From Oceanobacillus kimchii X50 (GTDB lineage Bacteria > Bacillota > Bacilli > Bacillales > Amphibacillaceae): a stretch of 64,000 bases of DNA. The notes under the pieces were generated by a model. That model had not been told where the DNA came from and ran no database searches. It saw only the letters and a list, made by a program, of their open reading frames with translations. The stretch spans positions 2,254,659 through 2,318,658 of the forward strand of contig NZ_CM001792.1 of assembly GCF_000340475.1 (NCBI RefSeq), read 5' to 3'. This document shows, piece by piece, positions 27,739 to 37,071 of this stretch; within the stretch, counting starts at the first letter, position 1, and every line of letters starts with the position of its first letter. Both the position numbers and the translations under genes were made by a program.

Positions 27739-28956
27739 TTATAATAATCCTTCTTGCTCAAATAAATAACGATAAGGAATATCTAAAAATATATACCGTC
27801 CATCTGTAAGCGGATAAGAATATGTACGGATTAATTCCGACTTATCTATATCCGTATACAGATCAGAAAGTAAACCTTTCTTCTCTAAGTTCATCCTCAT
27901 TACATTTTCAAAGAAATAAGGTCGCCAACTCCAGTTTTTATTTAAACCTTCTTTAACCAGTTTCCACGTATCTTCTTGATCTTTTTCTGCGTTGGAAGAA
28001 AGTTGAATACCTTCCTCATTACAAATATAAACCCGAAATGCGAATTCTTTACATGCCTTACCTACATTTAATATAAATTCGTCATAGTTATCTGTTAAAG
28101 TCGATTGTGTTAAAATACTAGTAAACGTAGCATGTATTTTTTCTAGAAGTTCCAGTTGCGCTTTCCCCTTTTTTCGTTCATATGTAACGAATTGCTTAAA
28201 ACTAACTTGAATGACTGATTTACAGCTATCAACTTCTACAAAATCATTTTGAGGATGAATTAAGTACCTACCTTGATAGTATTGGCCCCCACTTCTCCAT
28301 GCATAATTAAATTGATTATAATTATTAATTCCTTTAAACAGGAGAGACGCACCAATTTTGCGTGACAACATGGAAATTGCATGATAGACATCTTTGTATA
28401 GATGAGGTAGTAAATCATCCTTTAGAAAACTTGTATCTACTTTTAATACATTTGGATGTAATGTAGCTAATTGGTCAAGGATACCATTTGGATTTTCCAG
28501 TTGAATACTAACTTTTACGCCTAATGTTTTTAAATATTTTATTAGGTTGGATAGTTGATCCATATCTTTAGGAAATGCAGTGTCTTTCACTTCTAATATA
28601 ATTTCATTTAATTTTAATCCTATTGATTGGTATTCTTCAAGTATTGCAAGTAATGCTTCACCGTTGTTTCGTACAAGTAAATCAGCGTCATAGTAGAAAG
28701 ATAGAAAACTTTTATCTTGCTTTTCAAGCTTATTTTCTATAGCTTTACGCTGAAGATAAGTATTTACTTCAATACGAAATTCATCCGGAATGGATACATC
28801 ATCAAAAAACCAATCCATACGTTGTAACTTCCCATGCTTATTTTGAAAATAAGCAATCACTTCATATCCAATGATCATTTGCGTATCTGCGCTGACGATC
28901 GCTTTATAATAAGGAAGTAATTGGTCCATATCTAACATTACATCTAACGGATCCAT
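27739..28956 (-). CDS. YkuI-type EAL-domain protein, probably catalytically inactive
   Basis: 405-residue cytosolic protein closely following B. subtilis YkuI: an EAL domain (about 10-250) and a PAS-like C-terminal sensor domain (about 285-400; NWSWRPYFFENVMRMNLEKK). EAL domains bind or hydrolyse cyclic di-GMP. Here the signature is EVI in place of EAL, the metal-binding Asn motif reads FLSFYYDADL, the EITE-type motif reads EVKD, and the usual DN/DD pair of the next strand reads QLEN. Loss of several metal ligands suggests a c-di-GMP binder or pure scaffold rather than a phosphodiesterase. ATG follows GGGGG. Divergent from qoxA. Confidence 0.86.
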   Translation of the reverse strand: MDPLDVMLDMDQLLPYYKAIVSADTQMIIGYEVIAYFQNKHGKLQRMDWFFDDVSIPDEFRIEVNTYLQRKAIENKLEKQDKSFLSFYYDADLLVRNNGEALLAILEEYQSIGLKLNEIILEVKDTAFPKDMDQLSNLIKYLKTLGVKVSIQLENPNGILDQLATLHPNVLKVDTSFLKDDLLPHLYKDVYHAISMLSRKIGASLLFKGINNYNQFNYAWRSGGQYYQGRYLIHPQNDFVEVDSCKSVIQVSFKQFVTYERKKGKAQLELLEKIHATFTSILTQSTLTDNYDEFILNVGKACKEFAFRVYICNEEGIQLSSNAEKDQEDTWKLVKEGLNKNWSWRPYFFENVMRMNLEKKGLLSDLYTDIDKSELIRTYSYPLTDGRYIFLDIPYRYLFEQEGLL

Positions 28957-29109
28957 ATCTAATCCCCCTTTAGACTATTATATCACAGCAAACAAGTACC
29001 TCTCTTCCTTTTTAACTCATAATCATGTCAAGTGTTCTGTTACATTTTTTTTAGTTACCATACAAAATCCACATATTAATGAACATTTTGTGAAGCATTT
29101 CTCAAACTC

Positions 29110-29138
29110 TTGTTATTTTAGTTTACGAGTATTAATAT
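29110..29138 (+). promoter_or_regulatory. Putative promoter of qoxABCD
   Basis: TTGTTA (29110-29115) and TAATAT (29133-29138) with a 17-base spacer, about 70 bases before the qoxA start. Only moderate matches to SigA boxes. Confidence 0.35.
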
Positions 29139-29209
29139 TGTCACTGACATGTTAACTTGATAGGATTTAGAATACTATCCATAAACATACCGATGAAAGG
29201 GGTATCTAC

Positions 29210-30094
29210 ATGAATAAAAAGTGGGCCTATATAATGTTATTAACAGCAACAGCCTTATTTTTAGCAGGTTGTGAACCATTACTCGTACTTGATCCTAAGG
29301 GGCCACAAGCAGCAACGACCGCAAATGTTATATGGATTTCAATTATAACGATGGCATTAATTGTAATTGTTGTGATGGTAATGCTAGCAATTGTTTTGTT
29401 TAAGTATAGAGCTTCAAAACAAAGTGACGATTATGAGCCACCACACATAGAAGGAAGTCCTGTTGTAGAAGGAATTATTGTTGGTGTTCCAGTATTAATA
29501 GTAGCATTCTTAGCAGTTGTTTCTGTAATATCTACGTATCAAGTAGAGTCTGTACCAGAAGGGTATAAAGATGACGAACCTTTAGTTATTTATGCTTCAT
29601 CTTCAAACTGGAAATGGCATTTTAGTTATCCAGAACAAGACATTGAAACTGTAAACTATGTATTTATACCACAGGATAGAAATGTAGAATTTAGATTATA
29701 TTCTCATAGTACAATCTCTAGTTTCTGGGTTCCTCAACTAGCTGGACAAAAATATGCGATGGCTGACATGGTAAATACATTGAATGTAGTCGCTGATCAT
29801 TCAGGCGATTTTGTAGGAAGAAACTCTAACTTTAATGGTGAAGGTTTTGCGGAAAATATGTTTAATGTAACAGTTATGCCTCATGACGAATTCGACACTT
29901 GGGTAGAGGAAATTCATGCTACAGCAGATCCTCTTACTGAAGAAAAATTTGAAGAAATATTAGAACCAGGTCATCTCGGTCAAATGACATTCACAGGAAC
30001 ACATCAAGAATTTAAACCTGCTCCTGAAGGTGAGAACAGTCCACATAATCACGGACCATCCGATTCTAATGACGAAGGACACCATCATCACTAA
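29210..30094 (+). CDS. qoxA: Cytochrome aa3 quinol oxidase subunit II QoxA
   Basis: 294-residue lipoprotein subunit of the menaquinol oxidase. The signal peptide ends in lipobox FLAGC (Cys about 21). Two membrane helices (about 42-65 and 85-108) precede an extracellular cupredoxin domain (about 125-240; SSNWKWHFSYPEQDI, SFWVPQLAGQKYAM). The CuA-binding cysteines of cytochrome c oxidases are missing, as expected for a quinol oxidase. The C terminus ends in a His/Asn-rich tail (about 279-294; HNHG ... GHHHH), beyond the usual fold. First gene of qoxABCD, 46 bases before qoxB. Confidence 0.93.
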   Translation: MNKKWAYIMLLTATALFLAGCEPLLVLDPKGPQAATTANVIWISIITMALIVIVVMVMLAIVLFKYRASKQSDDYEPPHIEGSPVVEGIIVGVPVLIVAFLAVVSVISTYQVESVPEGYKDDEPLVIYASSSNWKWHFSYPEQDIETVNYVFIPQDRNVEFRLYSHSTISSFWVPQLAGQKYAMADMVNTLNVVADHSGDFVGRNSNFNGEGFAENMFNVTVMPHDEFDTWVEEIHATADPLTEEKFEEILEPGHLGQMTFTGTHQEFKPAPEGENSPHNHGPSDSNDEGHHHH

Positions 30095-30140
30095 TTTATA
30101 AGATTCATGCAACAAGAGCATCGAAAGGAGATTCATAAAT

Positions 30141-32093
30141 ATGAATATATTAGAAAGATTTGCCATTCCTCCGCATGACGATCCGATGCTTTATGCATCC
30201 CTGGTTGCCATTGCACTTGTTTCTATAGCAGTTGTTGTAGGTATTACCTACTTCAAGAAATGGGGATATCTTTGGAACGAATGGTTGACTACCGTTGACC
30301 ATAAACGTATAGGAATTATGTATATAATTTCAGCACTTCTAATGCTTTTCCGTGGTGGTGCTGATGGAGTTATGATGCGTCTACAAACTTCAGTTCCTGA
30401 TAACAGTTTCTTAGATGCACAACACTATAATGAAATATTTACTACCCATGGTGTGGTTATGATTTTCTTCATGGCCATGGCATTTATTATTGGTTTAATG
30501 AACTATGTTATTCCATTGCAAATTGGTGCGCGAGATGTTGCATTCCCTCGCTTAAACGCACTAAGTTTCTGGCTATACTTTGCTGGTGCAATGTTATTCA
30601 ATATTTCCTTCGTAGTCGGAGGATCACCTGATGCTGGATGGACAAATTATTATCCACTAGCAGGACCAGAGTTTAGTGAACATGTTGGTGTTAACTACTA
30701 CAACTGGGCATTACAGATATCTGGTATCGGTACACTGATGACTGGTATTAACTTTGTAGTCACGATTATAAAAATGCGTGCACCAGGTATGAAATTGATG
30801 AAAATGCCAATGTTCACTTGGTCTGCATTAATTACAAATATAATTATTGTATTTGCATTCCCTGTTTTAACAATTGCCCTATTAATGGGTACTCTTGACC
30901 GTCAGTTCTTTACGAATTTCTTTACAACATCTGATGGCGGTATGGATATGATGTGGGCAAACCTATTCTGGATATGGGGACACCCAGAAGTATATATTTT
31001 GATATTACCGGCATTTGGTATTTACAGTCAGATTATCTCGACATTCTCTCAAAGAAACTTATATGGTTATAAATCGATGGTAGCTTCCATGGTTATTATC
31101 TCACTATTATCCTTTGTTGTTTGGGTTCACCATTTCTTTACAATGGGTCAAGGTGCACTTACAAATAGTATCTTCTCCATTACAACGATGGCGATAGCAG
31201 TTCCAACCGGAATTAAGATATTTAACTGGCTACTGACCATGTGGAAAGGTAAAATTCGATTTACCACACCAATGCTTTATTCCATCGCATTTATTCCTTT
31301 ATTCACGATTGGTGGAGTAACTGGTGTAATGCTCTCGATCGCAAGTGCTGATTATCAATATCACAATACGATGTTCTTAGTTGCTCACTTCCATAATGTA
31401 ATTATTCCTGGTGTAGTATTTGCGATGATTGCAGGATTAATTTATTACTGGCCAAAAATGTTTGGTTTCTTACTAAACGAAAGAATTGGTAAATGGGCAT
31501 TCTGGAATATCGTTATCGGTTTCTGTCTATCCTTTTTCCCAATGTACATCACAGGATTAGACGGGCAAGCAAGACGTATGTACACTTATTCGGAAGCTTC
31601 TGGTTTCGGTCCATTAAACTTACTATCGTTTGGTGGAGTAGCATTATTAACCCTAGGATTTATCCTTCTGGTATTCAATATTTACTATAGTTTCCGTCAT
31701 GCACCAAGAAATGTTGGAGATGATCCATGGAACGCTCGCTCTTTAGAATGGGCTACGCATAATCCAGTTCCAGAGTATAATTTTGCTGTTACACCAACTG
31801 TAGATTCAGAAGAAGCATTTTGGGATTACAAGAAAAACGGATATCAGTTGTTTAAAGAACCAATTAGTGACATCCATATGCCAAATAACAGTGGTTGGTC
31901 CATTATATTAGCAGGTTTCTTCTTTATCTTTGGTTTCTTCTTTGTATTCCATGTGTGGGCCGGAGTTATTGTAGGAGCAATAGGAATACTAGGCTGTCTA
32001 CTATACCGTACATTTGAAAAAGATGATGGTCACCATATCCATAAAGAAGAAATTATTGAGACTGAAAAGAAATTTGGAGGTGACAAGAAATGA
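30141..32093 (+). CDS. qoxB: Quinol oxidase subunit I QoxB
   Basis: 650-residue heme-copper oxidase core with about 15 membrane helices. Ligand motifs are present: TTHGVVMIFFM (low-spin heme His), WGHPEVYILILPAFG (CuB His and the cross-linked Tyr of the K channel), VWVHHFFTMG (CuB His pair) and LVAHFHNVI (heme a/a3 His pair). It reduces O2 to water and pumps protons using menaquinol. Its stop overlaps the qoxC ATG (ATGA at 32090), showing tight coupling. Confidence 0.97.
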   Translation: MNILERFAIPPHDDPMLYASLVAIALVSIAVVVGITYFKKWGYLWNEWLTTVDHKRIGIMYIISALLMLFRGGADGVMMRLQTSVPDNSFLDAQHYNEIFTTHGVVMIFFMAMAFIIGLMNYVIPLQIGARDVAFPRLNALSFWLYFAGAMLFNISFVVGGSPDAGWTNYYPLAGPEFSEHVGVNYYNWALQISGIGTLMTGINFVVTIIKMRAPGMKLMKMPMFTWSALITNIIIVFAFPVLTIALLMGTLDRQFFTNFFTTSDGGMDMMWANLFWIWGHPEVYILILPAFGIYSQIISTFSQRNLYGYKSMVASMVIISLLSFVVWVHHFFTMGQGALTNSIFSITTMAIAVPTGIKIFNWLLTMWKGKIRFTTPMLYSIAFIPLFTIGGVTGVMLSIASADYQYHNTMFLVAHFHNVIIPGVVFAMIAGLIYYWPKMFGFLLNERIGKWAFWNIVIGFCLSFFPMYITGLDGQARRMYTYSEASGFGPLNLLSFGGVALLTLGFILLVFNIYYSFRHAPRNVGDDPWNARSLEWATHNPVPEYNFAVTPTVDSEEAFWDYKKNGYQLFKEPISDIHMPNNSGWSIILAGFFFIFGFFFVFHVWAGVIVGAIGILGCLLYRTFEKDDGHHIHKEEIIETEKKFGGDKK

Positions 32094-32686
32094 AAATAGA
32101 TTCTAATCAACCTCTTGAGTACAGTACCGAACAAAATAAGATGAATATCCTTGGTTTTTGGATATTCTTAGGTGCAGAGATCATGTTATTTGCTACACTG
32201 TTTACAAGCTACTTTATTTATGAAGGTCGTGTCGGTTCCGGTCCAGGCGCAGCAGAAATCTTCGAAATTGGACCTGTCATCATTAATACAATGATCTTAT
32301 TAACGAGTAGTTTTACAATTGGTTTAGCAATACATGCAATGCGAATCCAACGTACTAAAGCAATGATCGGTTTTCTGATTGTTACACTTGCACTTGGTGC
32401 AGCGTTTGTCAGTGTTGAAATTTATGAGTTTATTCATTTCTATCACTTAAACGCAACACTACAAACAAGTGGTTTCACTGCAACATTATTTACTACCCTA
32501 GCAACACACGGAGCGCACGTTACATTTGGTCTATTCTGGGGAATAATGATTATTATTCAATTAGTAAAGCACGGCTTAACTGCTCAAACAGCGAATAAAT
32601 CATTTATATTCTCATTATATTGGCATTTCCTTGATGTAATGTGGATCTTCATCTTTAGCTTTGTGTACTTGAAAGGAATGATGTAA
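32090..32686 (+). CDS. qoxC: Quinol oxidase subunit III QoxC
   Basis: 198-residue integral membrane subunit with five helices typical of the short bacterial COX3. Family stretches are GFWIFLGAEIMLFATLFTSY (about 23-42), FEIGPVIINTMILLTSSFT, and SLYWHFLDVMWIFIFSFVYL at the C terminus. It stabilises proton uptake by subunit I. RBS GGAGGTG lies inside the end of qoxB. Two bases separate it from qoxD. Confidence 0.95.
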   Translation: MKIDSNQPLEYSTEQNKMNILGFWIFLGAEIMLFATLFTSYFIYEGRVGSGPGAAEIFEIGPVIINTMILLTSSFTIGLAIHAMRIQRTKAMIGFLIVTLALGAAFVSVEIYEFIHFYHLNATLQTSGFTATLFTTLATHGAHVTFGLFWGIMIIIQLVKHGLTAQTANKSFIFSLYWHFLDVMWIFIFSFVYLKGMM

Positions 32687-32687
32687 C

Positions 32688-32972
32688 ATGAAAGAATTAT
32701 TCCCTATGAAGCAGGTTAACGGATTTATCTTTTCCCTGCTCCTCACAGTGATTGCGCTGAGCGTCTACTTTTTAGACATGTCCTTTGCAATGGGCTTAAC
32801 AATTCTTATTGTTACAGCATTCATTCAAGCTGGAGTACAACTGATTGTATTTATGCACGCAGGAGAAAGTGAAGATAAAGGTACAATATATACAAGTATT
32901 TATTACGGTGCATTGATTGCATTGCTCACCGTATTCGGATCATTACTCGCAATGGTTTGGGGATATATGTAG
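32688..32972 (+). CDS. qoxD: Quinol oxidase subunit IV QoxD
   Basis: 94-residue membrane subunit with three helices (about 9-28, 33-54, 68-90), including LIVTAFIQAGVQLIVFMHAG, the hallmark of the small COX4/CyoD family. It is an accessory subunit needed for assembly. Last gene of the operon, closed by a strong terminator seven bases downstream. Confidence 0.93.
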   Translation: MKELFPMKQVNGFIFSLLLTVIALSVYFLDMSFAMGLTILIVTAFIQAGVQLIVFMHAGESEDKGTIYTSIYYGALIALLTVFGSLLAMVWGYM

Positions 32973-32977
32973 ATTCG

Positions 32978-33012
32978 AAAAAGCCAAAGGCACTTTTGCC
33001 TTTGGCTTTTTT
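32978..33012 (+). terminator. Terminator of qoxABCD (bidirectional)
   Basis: AAAAAGCCAAAGGCA pairs perfectly with TGCCTTTGGCTTTTT around a 4-base loop. It also serves the convergent gene at 33025. Confidence 0.93.
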
Positions 33013-33024
33013 ATATGCCTATCT

Positions 33025-33258
33025 TTAATATAAATTTGTTCGTTGTTCTTTCTCGCTAACAAAAGATTCCTCTGTTGCTACTAAGAAAACACCCATAATA
33101 AAGATGAAAGTTGCGCCCATTACCAACCCTATACCAATAGCAGTCACCGCGGTTAAATCGCTTACAAAATATCCATAAATAAATAGTAGAGATCCTATTG
33201 TAATTAGCGTCCCACAAATAATTGATACATATTTCAGTAATTTTTGATTGATATCCAT
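33025..33258 (-). CDS. Small two-helix membrane protein, unknown family
   Basis: 77 residues with two hydrophobic helices (about 8-30 and 37-62) and a charged C-terminal tail (ESFVSEKEQR). RBS AAGGGGATG lies before the ATG at 33258, and it ends against the qox terminator. I do not recognise a named family. The good RBS, hydrophobic pattern and shared terminator support it as a real gene. Nothing in its neighbours points to a role beyond proximity to the quinol oxidase. Confidence 0.65.
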   Translation of the reverse strand: MDINQKLLKYVSIICGTLITIGSLLFIYGYFVSDLTAVTAIGIGLVMGATFIFIMGVFLVATEESFVSEKEQRTNLY

Positions 33259-33460
33259 GAAACTTCATCCCCTTTGTTTACATTATGCTGCATGTTCAAA
33301 AAGTTGTCAATAAGTAAGTTACAATTTTATGAACTAATATATTTAAACTTGACATCAGGACTTTTGGTTTATTTATCTGCATTTCGCAGGTTATTCGTAG
33401 CAATTTTTGTATTAACAATTTATACTAAATTTGTATTTTAATTCTTATAGGAGGTTTCAT

Positions 33461-34189
33461 ATGCGTAACAAATTATTCACTGCACTATTTATTATGATTC
33501 TTAGTTTCACTATTATTCCAACGGTTGCATTTGCAATTGAAGCAGATGATCCAGAATTCGAAGCATTTCTCGTAGAAATTGATTGGGATAAGGAAGATTA
33601 TATTGAGTACTTAGATAGTAAGTTTTATTCCATTGATGATTTTCCTAACAACGACTACTTAGGTATTCCCGTAACTGAAAAAACGTTAGAAGAAATTTAT
33701 AACACCTATGATATTACTCATGAAGAGTTAAATGAAAAATTAAGAGAGACAGGACAACTATTTGAAGATGAAGATGTGTTTGATTCAACTTGGTTTTTAT
33801 TCATTGAAGATGTAGCATTTGCTTTAGATCAAGGAGTAGAGAATTCTGATGAAATACCGGATTGGGACGAGGAAATTACTGAAGAAAATATTCAAGGTCT
33901 ACTAGAGTTTTATGATTTCAGTTCATCTGAAGAATTAGAAGAGTACTTGAAGAGTATGGGCGATTCTATCGAAAACTACGAGACTATTTGGGATCTCGAA
34001 TTAGCAGTTGACGCTTATATGGGTGGTCAAGATGTTACTTCTGATTTAACAGATGATTTTTCTGGAGATTTCGGTAGTGGAATGAATATGAGTATATGGG
34101 ATACGGAGAGTATATTCCCTACTACAGATCCGCATCTTAACGTATTTATCGGTCTTACTCCAATTGCATTCCAAGCAATCTTTTTTTAG
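33461..34189 (+). CDS. Acidic secreted/surface protein with a degenerate sorting-like C terminus
   Basis: 242 residues. The signal peptide (1-26, ending TVAFA) is cleaved before an extremely acidic mature part rich in Asp/Glu. Two repeated units occur, each a YLD/FLV-type helix followed by LEEIYNTYDITHEELNEKL or LLEFYDFSSSEELEEYL. This matches the layout of the processed acidic surface proteins of Bacillaceae, which normally end in an LPXTA sorting signal. Here the C terminus is FPTTD followed by a hydrophobic stretch (NVFIGLTPIAFQAIFF) with no basic tail, so anchoring may be lost. Start ATG after AGGAGG; no sortase nearby. Confidence 0.7.
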   Translation: MRNKLFTALFIMILSFTIIPTVAFAIEADDPEFEAFLVEIDWDKEDYIEYLDSKFYSIDDFPNNDYLGIPVTEKTLEEIYNTYDITHEELNEKLRETGQLFEDEDVFDSTWFLFIEDVAFALDQGVENSDEIPDWDEEITEENIQGLLEFYDFSSSEELEEYLKSMGDSIENYETIWDLELAVDAYMGGQDVTSDLTDDFSGDFGSGMNMSIWDTESIFPTTDPHLNVFIGLTPIAFQAIFF

Positions 34190-34232
34190 TATAAGATGAA
34201 CTAGGTATTTACGTTTACACTCACAAAAGAGA

Positions 34233-34306
34233 GGTTAGACAATAAAGCATTAATCAAAAGCACCAATTTTGAACTAATCTTTTTATTTGTCTAACCCGTT
34301 TTTATT
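34233..34306 (+). terminator. Terminator of the acidic surface protein gene
   Basis: GGTTAGACAA (34233-34242) pairs with TTGTCTAACC (34286-34295; extended by AT-rich arms), followed by CGTTTTTATT. Confidence 0.75.
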
Positions 34307-34310
34307 AAAT

Positions 34311-35036
34311 TTATGATTTACTCATCCAATTAAACAAGTAATCCGTCTCATATAAATCATTTGGGTATGTTATCTTACCTGTATTCCCATCCTCGTATGC
34401 CCACTGAAGAAATTCATTTAATGCTGATATATATGGTTCATAAAGAAATTCAAAACTAACGGTTTCTTTTGGAAGTAGATTTTCTTTACATAATAGTGGG
34501 TCAGAATAACTCATATATGTTCTACACGGAATTGGACGTACTTCGTATGCCATACATTGGTTTGTTTCCGTATCCAGCAGTACACAAGGAAGTTGTAATT
34601 TTTTATAAGCTTCCTTCACCTCACCAATTTCCTCATCCGTATTATCAGGAACCTGCTCAAGTATATGCTTATATTTAATAAAGTATTGTTCAATGTGATT
34701 ATATAGCTTTTCTTTCCGTTCAGAATCAAAATTATTGATAGTCATCTGCAGTAATTTTGATTCTAATTTCGTTATAATAATTGGAAAATAACAACAGAAA
34801 GCACATCCCATTTGGCATGTCGCTTCCAAAGACACTTTGTCTTCCATTGTAGTAATTTCATTTGATACAACTTTTAATAAACTCTGGAATACCCCTTGTA
34901 ACTTATCATTTATTGTCTTCTCAGTTCCATCCCAATCTTCAATCACACCATAAAATAATTCTTCATTTATCTGATAAGTTTCACTTATTTCATCACATTT
35001 TTTCCTTACTTCATCATAACTCAAATCTTTTAGCAT
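34311..35036 (-). CDS. YkgJ-family cysteine-cluster protein
   Basis: 241-residue cytosolic protein with the cysteine signature of the YkgJ/CxxCxxCC metal-binding family. It has CQMGCAFCC (about 85-93), then CVLLDTETNQC (about 151-161) and IPCRTY (about 169-174), plus a fourth cysteine region (PLLCKE). These residues likely hold a zinc ion or iron-sulfur cluster; function is unknown. The N-terminal half is a helical extension. RBS AAGGAG lies 10 bases before the ATG. Stands alone. Confidence 0.83.
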   Translation of the reverse strand: MLKDLSYDEVRKKCDEISETYQINEELFYGVIEDWDGTEKTINDKLQGVFQSLLKVVSNEITTMEDKVSLEATCQMGCAFCCYFPIIITKLESKLLQMTINNFDSERKEKLYNHIEQYFIKYKHILEQVPDNTDEEIGEVKEAYKKLQLPCVLLDTETNQCMAYEVRPIPCRTYMSYSDPLLCKENLLPKETVSFEFLYEPYISALNEFLQWAYEDGNTGKITYPNDLYETDYLFNWMSKS

Positions 35037-35117
35037 TTCATTCTATCTCCTTATATCTGTCTCCATTCTATTGTTACGTATTACCTAAAAAAAGTAAATC
35101 AATTTATGAACAAAACA

Positions 35118-35162
35118 ATACCGCAAGAAATCAATGTACATGGTATCGATTTCTTGCGGTAT
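35118..35162 (-). terminator. Terminator of the appDFABC operon
   Basis: Perfect 15-bp stem ATACCGCAAGAAATC with a 15-base loop, then TGTTTTG on the minus strand, six bases after the appC stop. Confidence 0.82.
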
Positions 35163-35167
35163 ACGTA

Positions 35168-36091
35168 TTAACGTTGATTACTTTTTGGATCAAAAGCATC
35201 TCTTAAACCGTCTCCAATAAAATTAATAGTTAGTACGGTAATAAAAATCGCAAGTCCTGGTGGTATCCAAGCTTCCGGATGGTTACGTAAAATCCTAATA
35301 TTTTGCGCTTCGGATATCATATTCCCCCAGGTTGGTGTTGGTTGCGGGATTCCAAACCCTATAAAACTTAGTCCGGATTCTATGATAATGTAAGATGCCA
35401 TCATAAGCGTGGCATTTACGACAATTGGTCCTATTGCATTCGGAATAAAATGTTTAAAAATGATTCGAAAATCATTTGCTCCAATAGCATGTGCACTCAA
35501 TACAAATTCTTGTTCACGTAAAGATAAATATGACCCCCGAATAATCCTTGTTAAACTTGGCCATGACGTTAAAGCAATTGTTGTAACAAATAAACCAATT
35601 GTTACATTATCAATTACCGCCATTATCGTAAGTACTAATACTAGAAATGGCAACATTAACATAATATCTGCTCCACGCATAATAACACTATCGACTTTAC
35701 CACCATAGTAACCAGCTAGCGAACCTAATACAACACCAATTACTAATGTAAAGAACATTGCACTAAACCCAACGACTAAAGAGATTCGTCCTCCGTATAA
35801 CAGACGAGAAAAATTATCTTGTCCAACTCCATTCGTTCCTAAAATATGTTCTTCACTCGGACCTTGCTCGATTTTTAAAAGATTCGTTTTTTCCGGATCA
35901 AGATCCGTAAATAATGGAGCAAATATACAGATTAAAATAATTAATAGTAATATAATTAGACTAATTACAGCGAGTTTGTTTTTAAAAAATCTACTTAATC
36001 CTATTTGAAAAGGACTTTTACTTTTTTGGTTTTTGGATAATATACCTTCTTCAGGAATATTAGGCACTGGTTCTTGCGGCATGGATTGCAT
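35168..36091 (-). CDS. appC: Oligopeptide ABC transporter permease AppC
   Basis: 307-residue membrane permease of the DppC/OppC type. A cytoplasmic N-terminal tail (1-35) precedes six helices. The cytoplasmic EAA loop (about 195-215) contains EQEFVLSAHAIGANDFRIIF, which docks on the ATPases. I start at the ATG at 36091, 7 bases after GAGGTG; the in-frame GTG at 36097 lies inside the Shine-Dalgarno spacing. Last gene of the operon, 11 bases after appB. Confidence 0.92.
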   Translation of the reverse strand: MQSMPQEPVPNIPEEGILSKNQKSKSPFQIGLSRFFKNKLAVISLIILLLIILICIFAPLFTDLDPEKTNLLKIEQGPSEEHILGTNGVGQDNFSRLLYGGRISLVVGFSAMFFTLVIGVVLGSLAGYYGGKVDSVIMRGADIMLMLPFLVLVLTIMAVIDNVTIGLFVTTIALTSWPSLTRIIRGSYLSLREQEFVLSAHAIGANDFRIIFKHFIPNAIGPIVVNATLMMASYIIIESGLSFIGFGIPQPTPTWGNMISEAQNIRILRNHPEAWIPPGLAIFITVLTINFIGDGLRDAFDPKSNQR

Positions 36092-36102
36092 TTTCACTCA
36101 CC

Positions 36103-37071
36103 TCAATCATAACGAATTCTAGGATCAATAACACTATACAAGATATCAGCAACTAAATTTCCAACTAAGACGAGAACACCCAAAATCATTGCAATTGCCA
36201 TTACAACCGGATAATCACGATTGGTAACAGAGCTAAGAAATAGAGTTCCTAGTCCTGGGTATTGAAAGACTTGTTCCGTAATTACTGCACCACCAAGCAA
36301 AATTCCAATTTCAAATCCCATTAAAGTCACAATCGGTAATAATGCATTTCGTAGGGTATGTTTATAAAGAACATTTCTCTCTGACATTCCTTTTGCTCGT
36401 GCAGTGCGAATATAATCACTACCTAAAACGCCCAGTACCTCAGATCGCATATATCTCATGTATGTTGCTGTACCAGCTAATCCTAGTGTTATTCCCGGAA
36501 GAATCATATGATGAATTCGATCAACGAAACCACTGAATCCTGATGCTCCTGGAGATGATAGTGTCCCTTGAGCAGGGAACCATCCTAAGTTAATAGATAA
36601 AAAGTAGATTGCCATTAAACCAAAAAAGAAGTTCGGTATGGCTAGTCCTAAAAATCCAAACCCTGTAGCAGCATAATCTACCAATGAATATGGTTTTCTA
36701 GCAGAATAAATGCCTATCGGTATAGATACAACTAATGTAATTAATAATGCAAACACACCTAAGTATACTGTATTCATTATCCTATCCTGAATTAATTCCA
36801 TTACAGAACGACCGTTAAACACAAGTGAGTTACCAAAATCTCCCTGAGCTACACCTGATATCCATCTACCATAACGAACCGGTATAGGGTCATTTAAGCC
36901 GAGTGCTTCTCTCTGCTTTTCGTACACTTCAGGATCTACTCTTGGATCTGCAAGTTGCTGTCCAGTCAGTGCGTCTCCAGGAGCTAATTGAGCAAGCGTA
37001 AAAACAATAATAGTTAGAGCTAAAAGCATCGGGAAAAATACTAATACTCTTCGTATAATATATTTCGTCAT
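36103..37071 (-). CDS. appB: Oligopeptide ABC transporter permease AppB
   Basis: 322-residue permease of the DppB/OppB type. It starts MTKYIIRRVLVFFPMLLALT, a conserved N-terminal helix. A periplasm-facing loop with LAPGDALTG follows, then the EAA loop DYIRTARAKGMSERNVLYKH (about 218-237). Six membrane helices in all. RBS AAGGTGGGA before ATG at 37071. A stem-loop and about 250 bases separate it from appA, so downstream expression may be reduced. Confidence 0.92.
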   Translation of the reverse strand: MTKYIIRRVLVFFPMLLALTIIVFTLAQLAPGDALTGQQLADPRVDPEVYEKQREALGLNDPIPVRYGRWISGVAQGDFGNSLVFNGRSVMELIQDRIMNTVYLGVFALLITLVVSIPIGIYSARKPYSLVDYAATGFGFLGLAIPNFFFGLMAIYFLSINLGWFPAQGTLSSPGASGFSGFVDRIHHMILPGITLGLAGTATYMRYMRSEVLGVLGSDYIRTARAKGMSERNVLYKHTLRNALLPIVTLMGFEIGILLGGAVITEQVFQYPGLGTLFLSSVTNRDYPVVMAIAMILGVLVLVGNLVADILYSVIDPRIRYD

